This document shows positions 1-5,126 of a stretch of DNA of 5,126 bases, in pieces. Position numbers and translations under genes: made by a program. The stretch is from Armatimonadota bacterium. GTDB lineage: Bacteria; Sysuimicrobiota; Sysuimicrobiia; Sysuimicrobiales; JACQTN01. The notes under the pieces were generated by a model. It searched no databases and was not told the origin of the DNA. It saw nothing but the letters and a program-made list of their open reading frames with translations. Position 1 is the first letter of the stretch. The number at the start of each line of letters is the position of its first letter. The DNA lies in the NCBI GenBank assembly GCA_016210785.1, contig JACQTN010000269.1:1-5126 (forward strand). The letters are read 5' to 3'.

Positions 1-67
1 GACCGGCTGAGCCGAGTCCGAGCATCACTACTAAGTTGGTGTCCCCCCTGACGCGGGTGGGGGTCAT

Positions 68-90
68 GGGGGCGACGAAGAGTCGCCCCC
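68..90 (+). other. Perfect 9-bp stem-loop in purF leader
   Basis: GGGGGCGAC (68-76) pairs perfectly with GTCGCCCCC (82-90) around the 5-nt loop GAAGA. No T-tract follows, so it is not a standard intrinsic terminator. The left arm could instead pair with GTC plus CCCCC at 41-48 (8 bp with C73 bulged), giving two mutually exclusive folds. That arrangement is compatible with attenuation, but function is inference only. Confidence 0.6.
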
Positions 91-108
91 GTCCGGAGAT
101 ACGGTGAA

Positions 109-137
109 GGGTGGAATGGCGTAAAGCCATTCCACCC
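109..137 (+). other. Perfect 12-bp stem-loop just upstream of purF
   Basis: GGGTGGAATGGC (109-120) and GCCATTCCACCC (126-137) form a perfect 12-bp stem closing the loop GTAAA. The base of the stem lies 15 nt before the first possible purF ATG. The downstream bases AACCTTCC are not a U-tract, and the reverse strand has none either, so a canonical terminator is unlikely. It may be a leader regulatory hairpin, an RNA-stabilising structure or a dispersed palindrome. Confidence 0.7.
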
Positions 138-152
138 AACCTTCCTGGATAG

Positions 153-1694
<1,542 letters not shown>

Positions 1695-1717
1695 GCCACT
1701 GATTGGTTGATGAGACA

Positions 1718-1726
1718 AAGGTGAGG
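1718..1726 (+). promoter_or_regulatory. Shine-Dalgarno site for the 56-codon ORF
   Basis: AAGGTGAGG lies four bases before ATG 1731. Its GGTGA core pairs with the UCACC of the usual 16S rRNA 3' end. The same style of site precedes purM (CGGTGAG) and purH (GTGAGGACA), which suggests a real initiation site. Confidence 0.5.
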
Positions 1727-1730
1727 ACAC

Positions 1731-1901
1731 ATGAGACTTGCGAAGGCCGGCTCCGCCGGCCTGCAGCTCATCCATGAGGCAAAGGAAGTGCGCACTCTGC
1801 CGGAGGGGGAGGTTCGGAAGGGGGAGGAACTCCCCCTCCGAGTAAGGGCACAGGCGGGTCGGTTTGCGCTGGAGGCGGCCGCCGTGTTACCTCGGCGTTA
1901 G
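1731..1901 (+). CDS. Hypothetical small protein (56 aa) ending in a copy of the PurF tail
   Basis: I do not recognise this as a known family. It runs from ATG 1731 to TAG 1899-1901 and has a better Shine-Dalgarno site (AAGGTGAGG) than purF itself. Residues 1-39 (start MRLAKAGSAG) are charged and include a run encoded by two hairpin-forming DNA segments. Residues 40-48 are AQAGRFALE, identical to PurF residues 501-509, and the protein then ends AAAVLPRR. The two base differences in the shared segment are both third-position and synonymous, so the segment was translated at some time in its history. There is no signal peptide or membrane segment. It may be a real small protein, the displaced original end of purF, or a decaying duplicate that is open by chance. 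The lack of a recognisable domain and the repeat-like DNA keep confidence low. Confidence 0.3.
   Translation: MRLAKAGSAGLQLIHEAKEVRTLPEGEVRKGEELPLRVRAQAGRFALEAAAVLPRR
1744..1762 (+). other. 8-bp GC stem-loop in the purF-purM gap
   Basis: AGGCCGGC (1744-1751) pairs perfectly with GCCGGCCT (1755-1762) around the 3-nt loop TCC. No T-tract follows. Such GCCGGC-type palindromes are common intergenic repeats in GC-rich genomes; here it lies within the small ORF. Confidence 0.55.
1801..1840 (+). other. 11-bp stem-loop with a competing alternative fold
   Basis: CGGAGGGGGAG (1801-1811) is a perfect complement of CTCCCCCTCCG (1830-1840). The intervening bases contain a near-copy of the left arm: AGGGGGAG (1819-1826) can pair with CTCCCCCT (1830-1837) around a GAA loop. 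The two hairpins cannot form together. No U-run follows either one. A two-tier G-quadruplex on the + strand is another possibility, from the GG and GGGGG runs at 1802-1827. Confidence 0.6.
1847..1873 (+). repeat. purF-tail direct repeat, copy 2 (intergenic)
   Basis: This copy differs from 1652-1678 at two positions only: GGC to GGT (Gly) and GCC to GCG (Ala). It keeps the same frame and encodes the same nine residues. Similarity is lost immediately on both sides, although both copies are followed shortly by a TAG stop (1692-1694 and 1899-1901). Confidence 0.85.
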
Positions 1902-1945
1902 TGAGAGCTTCGACCTGGCGGGGACGTCCGGCGCTGGCCGGGGCC

Positions 1946-1984
1946 GCCGGGCGGGCGCAGGGTTCCGGCGCCGGGCAGGCGCAG
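1946..1984 (+). repeat. 15-nt imperfect direct repeat before purM
   Basis: GCCGGGCGGGCGCAG (1946-1960) recurs as GCCGGGCAGGCGCAG (1970-1984), 14 of 15 bases identical, 24 nt apart. TCCGGCGC also occurs twice nearby (1927-1934 and 1964-1971). It looks like a small local duplication in GC-rich DNA. No function is evident. Confidence 0.5.
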
Positions 1985-2000
1985 ATTCCCCAGCAACTCC

Positions 2001-2006
2001 GGTGAG
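2001..2006 (+). promoter_or_regulatory. purM Shine-Dalgarno site
   Basis: GGTGAG sits seven bases before ATG 2014 and supports that start over the open upstream frame. An in-frame GTG at 2002 lies within the site itself and is a less likely start. Confidence 0.65.
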
Positions 2007-2013
2007 CACACCC

Positions 2014-3042
2014 ATGGAGCGTCTCACCTACCAGGAGGCCGGCGTGGACGTCGAGGCGAAGGAGCGCCTCATGGCGCGCCTGCTGCCGCGCATCCGCGCC
2101 ACGTTCACCGCCGGCGTGCTCAGCGACATCGGCACCTTCGGCGCGCTCTTCGCGCTGGGCGACCATCCCGGCGCCCCCGTCCTGGTCGCCACCATGGACG
2201 GGGTAGGAACGAAGACGAAGGTGGCGGCGATGGCCGGCCGCCACGAGGTGGTCGGTGGGGATCTGGTGCGCCACTCCGTCAACGACCTGGTCGTGCAGGG
2301 CGCCCGGCCGCTCTTCCTGCTGGACTATCTGGCCGCCTCACGCCTCGATCCTGCGGGGGTGGAGGCGGTGATCACCGGGATGGGGGCGGCGTGCCGCGAG
2401 GAAGGCGTGGCACTGGTGGGCGGCGAGACCGCGGAGATGCCCGGCGTGTACCGGGAGGGCGAGTACGACGTGGTGGGGTGCATGGTGGGCGTGGTGGCGC
2501 GCGACCGCATCGTGGACGGGTCGGGCATCGTCCCCGGCGATGCGGTCATCGGCCTGGCCTCCACCGGCCTGCACACCAACGGGTACTCGCTGGCGCGAGC
2601 CGCCCTCTTCGAGCGGGCCCGGCTCTCCCTCCACGCGCCGGTGCCCGGCGCCGGGGAACCGGTGGGCGAGGCGCTGTTGCGCCCCCACCGCTGTTACGGT
2701 CGCGCGATCCTGCGCCTGCTGGACGAGGTCCCCATCAAGGGCATGGCGCACATCACCGGCGGCGGGATCCCGGGCAATCTGATCCGGACGCTGCCGGCGG
2801 GCTGCCGCGCCGTCATCCGGCGCCAGACGTGGGTCGCGCCGCCCATCTTCACGCTGATCCAGCGGGCGGGCGGAGTACCGGATGAAGAAATGTTTCGCAC
2901 CTTCAACATGGGCGTGGGCTTCGTGCTGGTGGTCGCCGCAGAGGACGCGGACCGGGCGGTCCGCCACCTGCGGGAGTTCTCGGAGGAGGCGTGGATCGCC
3001 GGAGAGATCACCGCGGGCGAGCGGGGGGTGGAGATCGCATAG
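2014..3042 (+). CDS. purM: Phosphoribosylformylglycinamidine cyclo-ligase (AIR synthetase)
   Basis: This enzyme uses ATP to close the imidazole ring, converting FGAM to 5-aminoimidazole ribonucleotide (AIR). It acts as a cytosolic dimer of the PurM/PurL ATP-binding superfamily. The 342-residue product matches the usual family length of about 340-350. Visible signatures are the N-terminal AGVD (9-12), the nucleotide-binding DGVGTK (62-67), HSVNDLVVQGA (87-97), GGETAEMPGVY (136-146), GLASTGLHTNGYSL (180-193), HITGGGIPGNL (246-256) and FNMGVGF (297-303). The N-terminal AIRS domain covers roughly residues 1-165 and the C-terminal domain the rest. ATG 2014 was chosen because it places AGVD at the usual distance from the start and has GGTGAG seven bases upstream. 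It lies 319 bases after purF and 125 bases before purN. No key motif is missing. Confidence 0.98.
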   Translation: MERLTYQEAGVDVEAKERLMARLLPRIRATFTAGVLSDIGTFGALFALGDHPGAPVLVATMDGVGTKTKVAAMAGRHEVVGGDLVRHSVNDLVVQGARPLFLLDYLAASRLDPAGVEAVITGMGAACREEGVALVGGETAEMPGVYREGEYDVVGCMVGVVARDRIVDGSGIVPGDAVIGLASTGLHTNGYSLARAALFERARLSLHAPVPGAGEPVGEALLRPHRCYGRAILRLLDEVPIKGMAHITGGGIPGNLIRTLPAGCRAVIRRQTWVAPPIFTLIQRAGGVPDEEMFRTFNMGVGFVLVVAAEDADRAVRHLREFSEEAWIAGEITAGERGVEIA

Positions 3043-3054
3043 GATTTCTTCTCA

Positions 3055-3079
3055 TCCCTCTCCCGCCGGAGGAGAGGGA
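3055..3079. repeat. CCCTCTCC-type palindrome between purM and purN
   Basis: TCCCTCTCC (3055-3063) pairs perfectly with GGAGAGGGA (3071-3079) around a 7-nt loop. It lies 12 bases after the purM stop and has no T-tract on either strand. It resembles the CCCTCTCC...GGAGAGGG palindromes that recur between genes in many GC-rich genomes. The rest of the gap (3080-3167) shows only a 5-bp GAGTC/GACTC hairpin at 3082-3095 and a GGGTGAGGGGAGAG stretch at 3134-3147. Multi-copy status cannot be tested in this window. Confidence 0.5.
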
Positions 3080-3167
3080 CAGAGTCAGGAGACTCAGACG
3101 CTGGTTGCATCTTCTTGCTGCGGGGCGAGTGTCGGGTGAGGGGAGAGTTGGGGGCGGGCGACAGGCC

Positions 3168-3932
3168 ATGATCAAGGTCGGTGTTCTGGTCTCCGGACGT
3201 GGCACCAACCTGCAGGCCATCATGGACGCGTGCGCGGAGGGGTGGGTCGGCGCGGAGGTGGCGGTGGTGATCTCCAACAACCCCGACGCGCCGGCGCTGG
3301 ACCGCGCCCGCGCCCGCAACATCCCCGCCGTGGCCATCGACCACCGCCGCTTCCCGTCTCGCGAGCCGTTCGAGGACGCCATGCTGCAAGTCCTGCGCAC
3401 ACATCAGGTGGACCTGGTCTGCCAGGCCGGCTTCATGCGCATCCTCACCGGCCGCTTCGTCTCGCAGTACCGCGGGCGGATCATGAACATCCACCCGGCG
3501 CTGCTCCCGGCCTTCGGGGGCAAGGGGATGTACGGGGAGCACGTGCACCATGCGGTGCTGGAATCGGGCGCCCGTGTCTCTGGCTGCACCATCCACTTCG
3601 TGAACGAGGCGGTGGACGGCGGGCCGATCATCCTCCAGGCCGTGGTGCCGGTGCTGGACGACGACACCCCCGATGCTCTTGCCGCCCGCATCGTGCGCGA
3701 AGAGCACAGGCTCTACCCGCTGGCCATCCACCTGTTTGCCCATGGGCGCCTGGTGGTGGAGGGGAGGCGGGTCCGCATCCTGGGCGCGCCTATCCCGCCC
3801 TTCACCGCGGCGTCCGGCTCCGATTCCGCCTCCGTCGGCGCCACTCCCGGCGGCGCCGGGGCGAGCGGTGGGACCGCGCCCGGCGGCGGGCCCGGGCCGG
3901 TTCGCGCGGAGGGGGCAGACCCGTCCGCGTAG
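3168..3932 (+). CDS. purN: Phosphoribosylglycinamide formyltransferase, folate-dependent
   Basis: This enzyme transfers a formyl group from 10-formyltetrahydrofolate to GAR, giving FGAR. The core aligns with E. coli PurN: the phosphate/GAR loop SGRGTNL (9-15), AGFMRIL (87-93), and the catalytic triad Asn107 and His109 (NIHPALLPAF) with Asp150 (VDGGPIILQ), corresponding to E. coli Asn106, His108 and Asp144. The core ends near GAPIPPF (206-212). A further 42 residues (213-254) follow, of which 36 are Gly, Ala, Ser, Pro or Thr. The whole protein is 254 residues against about 190-220 for most PurN. ATG 3168 was chosen because MIKVGVLVSGRGTNL is the canonical N terminus; the frame is open upstream but that part is not PurN-like. 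The Shine-Dalgarno site is weak (G-rich run 3150-3158). Formate-dependent PurT is excluded by fold and motifs. Confidence 0.97.
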   Translation: MIKVGVLVSGRGTNLQAIMDACAEGWVGAEVAVVISNNPDAPALDRARARNIPAVAIDHRRFPSREPFEDAMLQVLRTHQVDLVCQAGFMRILTGRFVSQYRGRIMNIHPALLPAFGGKGMYGEHVHHAVLESGARVSGCTIHFVNEAVDGGPIILQAVVPVLDDDTPDALAARIVREEHRLYPLAIHLFAHGRLVVEGRRVRILGAPIPPFTAASGSDSASVGATPGGAGASGGTAPGGGPGPVRAEGADPSA

Positions 3933-3952
3933 GAGTCACACGCGTTCGCGCA

Positions 3953-3963
3953 GAGGAGTGAGG
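3953..3963 (+). promoter_or_regulatory. purH Shine-Dalgarno site
   Basis: GAGGAGTGAGG lies in the 33-base purN-purH gap. Its GAGGAG core (3953-3958) is seven bases before ATG 3966. It is the strongest ribosome binding site in the window and fixes the purH start. Confidence 0.8.
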
Positions 3964-3965
3964 AC

Positions 3966-5126
3966 ATGCGCATCAGGCGGGCCCTCATCAGCGTCTCGGA
4001 CAAAGGCGGCGTCGTGGACTTCGCCCGCGGCCTGGTCGCCCTGGACGTGGAGCTGATCTCCACGGGCGGCACGGCGCGGCTCCTGGAGCGGTCGGGGCTG
4101 CGGGTCACCCCGGTCTCGGCGCTGACCGGGTTTCCCGAGATCCTGGGCGGGCGCGTCAAGACGCTGCACCCCGCCGTCTTCGGTGGATTGCTGGCCCGGC
4201 GCGAGCCCGCGCACCTGGAGGAGCTGGCCGCGCACCGCATCGGCCCCATCGACCTGGTGGCCGTGACGCTCTATCCCTTCGAGGAGACCGTGGCGCGGGA
4301 GGGCGTGACGGTGGGCGAGGCGATGGAGGAGATCGACATCGGCGGCGTCTCCCTGCTGCGGGCCGCGGCCAAAAACTGGCAGGCGGTGGCGGTGGTGAGC
4401 AGCCCGGTCCAGTACGCGCCGGTCCTGGAAGAGCTGCGGCGGGGCGGGCTGGGCGACGCCACGCGCCGGCGGCTGGCGGCGGAGGCGTTCCGGCGCGTCA
4501 CCGCCTACGACGCGGCCATCGCCGCGTACTTCGACGGGCTGGAGGGAGGGGCGGGCGACCTGCCTCCCGTGCTCACCCTGGCGCTAGACAAGACGGTGGA
4601 CCTGCGCTACGGAGAGAACCCTCACCAGAAAGCGGCGTTCTACCGCGACCTGCGCACGCCCGGCGCGCCGCTGGCGAACTACGTGCTGCTGCAGGGCAAA
4701 GCCCTGTCGTTTAACAACATCGCCGACATGGACGCGGCGTGGGCGCTGGCGGGCGAGTTCAGTACGCCAGCGATCGCCATCATCAAGCACGCCAGCCCGT
4801 GCGGGGTGGGGTGTGACGCCTCCCTGGCCGAGGCCTACCGCAAGGCGAAAGAGGGCGATCCGGTCTCCGCGTTCGGCGGCGTGGTGGGCTGCAACCGGCC
4901 GGTGGACGCGGCGACTGCGCGGGAGATCGCCGCGCTCTTCACGGAAGTCGTCATCGCGCCGGGCTATGAGGCCGGGGCGCTGGAGGTGTTCCGCGGTAAA
5001 CCCAACCTGCGGTTGGTGGAGGTGCCCGGCGCGGCGTCCCTGCCGCGCTGGGAAGTGCGCTCGGTGGCCGGAGGATTTCTGGTGCAGGAGCGCGACCTGC
5101 TGGATCTGGATGGGTCCGCCCTGCGC
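3966..5126 (+). CDS. purH: Bifunctional AICAR transformylase / IMP cyclohydrolase, 3' end cut by window
   Basis: PurH performs the last two steps of IMP synthesis: formylation of AICAR with 10-formyltetrahydrofolate, then ring closure of FAICAR. The open frame runs 387 codons to the window edge without a stop; family members are about 510-530 residues, so roughly a quarter is missing. The N-terminal MGS-like cyclohydrolase domain shows SDK (11-13), STGGT (32-36) and GGRVKTLHP (61-69). Lys65, Tyr103, Asp124 and Lys136 match human Lys66, Tyr104, Asp125 and Lys137. The transformylase domain shows LRYGENPHQ (213-221), GKALSFNNI (244-252), the catalytic Lys274-His275 in KHASPCGVG (274-282) and DPVSAFGG (298-305). 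Mild departures from consensus are Thr101 where NLYPF is usual and Val128 where IDIGGP is usual. It follows purN by 33 bases and is almost certainly cotranscribed with it. Confidence 0.98.
   Translation, partial: MRIRRALISVSDKGGVVDFARGLVALDVELISTGGTARLLERSGLRVTPVSALTGFPEILGGRVKTLHPAVFGGLLARREPAHLEELAAHRIGPIDLVAVTLYPFEETVAREGVTVGEAMEEIDIGGVSLLRAAAKNWQAVAVVSSPVQYAPVLEELRRGGLGDATRRRLAAEAFRRVTAYDAAIAAYFDGLEGGAGDLPPVLTLALDKTVDLRYGENPHQKAAFYRDLRTPGAPLANYVLLQGKALSFNNIADMDAAWALAGEFSTPAIAIIKHASPCGVGCDASLAEAYRKAKEGDPVSAFGGVVGCNRPVDAATAREIAALFTEVVIAPGYEAGALEVFRGKPNLRLVEVPGAASLPRWEVRSVAGGFLVQERDLLDLDGSALR

Larger units (their letters stand above)
1..152. other. Non-coding leader upstream of purF
   Basis: No gene is supported here. 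The three forward frames stop at 8-10, 49-51 and 105-107, and the two longer stubs lack the G/C-rich third positions of the genes downstream. If the preceding gene of the operon reaches the window, the frame stopping at TGA 8-10 is the simplest candidate, but only two codons are visible, so nothing can be identified. No convincing -35/-10 pair, purine riboswitch or PurR-type box was found by eye. The visible content is two perfect stem-loops, listed separately. Confidence 0.6.
1695..2013 (+). other. 319-base purF-purM gap, structured and repeat-bearing
   Basis: This is unusually long for an otherwise compact operon. From left to right it holds a Shine-Dalgarno-like site (1718-1726), a 56-codon ORF (1731-1901) containing two stem-loops and the second purF-tail copy, then a GC-rich stretch with a 15-nt direct repeat, then the purM ribosome binding site. 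The purM frame stays open back to 1864, but that upstream part matches nothing in PurM and simply reflects high GC content. No tRNA, promoter or clear terminator was seen. Confidence 0.6.

Noticed and set aside
109..145. Intrinsic terminator before purF
   Set aside because: The stem is strong but no U-tract follows on either strand.
1..152. Purine riboswitch or PurR box
   Set aside because: No conserved purine-aptamer core or PurBox-like sequence could be seen; the region is G/C-rich palindromes.
1710..1785. ATGAG(A/G)CAAAGG occurring twice (1710-1721 and 1774-1785)
   Set aside because: It is 11/12 identical but short and purine-rich. The first copy overlaps the ribosome binding site, so chance is a sufficient explanation.
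1774..1845. 23-codon ORF starting ATGAGGCAAAGG with Cys-x-x-Cys
   Set aside because: It is very short, has no ribosome binding site, and is encoded mainly by the hairpin arms. It overlaps the better-supported ORF 1731-1901.
1864..2013. N-terminal extension of PurM from TTG 1864
   Set aside because: The added 50 residues are Arg/Gly/Ala-rich and unlike any PurM. ATG 2014 has a ribosome binding site and the canonical N terminus.
1768..2274. 168-codon minus-strand open frame over the purF-purM gap
   Set aside because: It overlaps the start of purM in antisense. The protein is Pro/Ala/His-rich with no motif, typical of a GC shadow.
2991..3167. N-terminal extension of PurN from ATG 2991
   Set aside because: It would overlap the purM 3' end and translate the intergenic palindrome. 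The canonical PurN start is at 3168.
2694..3743. 349-codon open frame on the minus strand across purM and purN
   Set aside because: It is antisense to two genes with complete family motifs. Long antisense frames are expected at this GC content, and its translation resembles no known protein.
3713..4249. 178-codon minus-strand open frame opposite the purN/purH junction
   Set aside because: It is antisense to confirmed coding sequence, low in complexity, and without a recognisable domain.

Overview
The window is a stretch of a bacterial de novo purine (IMP) biosynthesis operon, all on the + strand: purF (153-1694), purM (2014-3042), purN (3168-3932) and the first 387 codons of purH (3966 to the window edge). 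These enzymes carry out committed step 1 (PRPP to phosphoribosylamine), GAR formylation (PurN), AIR ring closure (PurM), and the last two steps to IMP (PurH). GAR synthetase (purD) and FGAM synthase (purL/Q/S) are not in the window. By common operon order purL is likely upstream and purD downstream, but that is inference.

The DNA is very GC-rich, with strong G/C preference at third codon positions. PurF is the Bacillus-type enzyme, with an N-terminal propeptide, Cys nucleophile and four Fe-S cysteines. The genes follow a Gram-positive-like purF-M-N-H order. This fits a high-GC bacterium of a Bacillota, Actinomycetota, Chloroflexota or related candidate lineage. The sequence alone does not let me name it.

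Layout: 1-152 is a non-coding leader with two perfect stem-loops and no convincing gene. PurF follows, with an uncertain start. The 319-base gap 1695-2013 is the oddest part. It holds a well-placed ribosome binding site in front of a 56-codon ORF. That ORF ends with a second, in-frame copy of the purF tail coding sequence (25/27 nt, both differences synonymous). The gap also has two stem-loops and a short direct repeat just before purM. The purM-purN gap (3043-3167) contains a CCCTCTCC/GGAGAGGG palindrome resembling dispersed intergenic repeats. purN carries a 42-residue low-complexity Gly/Ala tail, and purH follows 33 bases later with a strong Shine-Dalgarno site.

The four main genes are ordinary housekeeping enzymes with their key residues intact. 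I see no new defence, mobile or regulatory system here. The items worth a second look are the duplicated purF tail with its small ORF, the structured purF leader, and the PurN tail.
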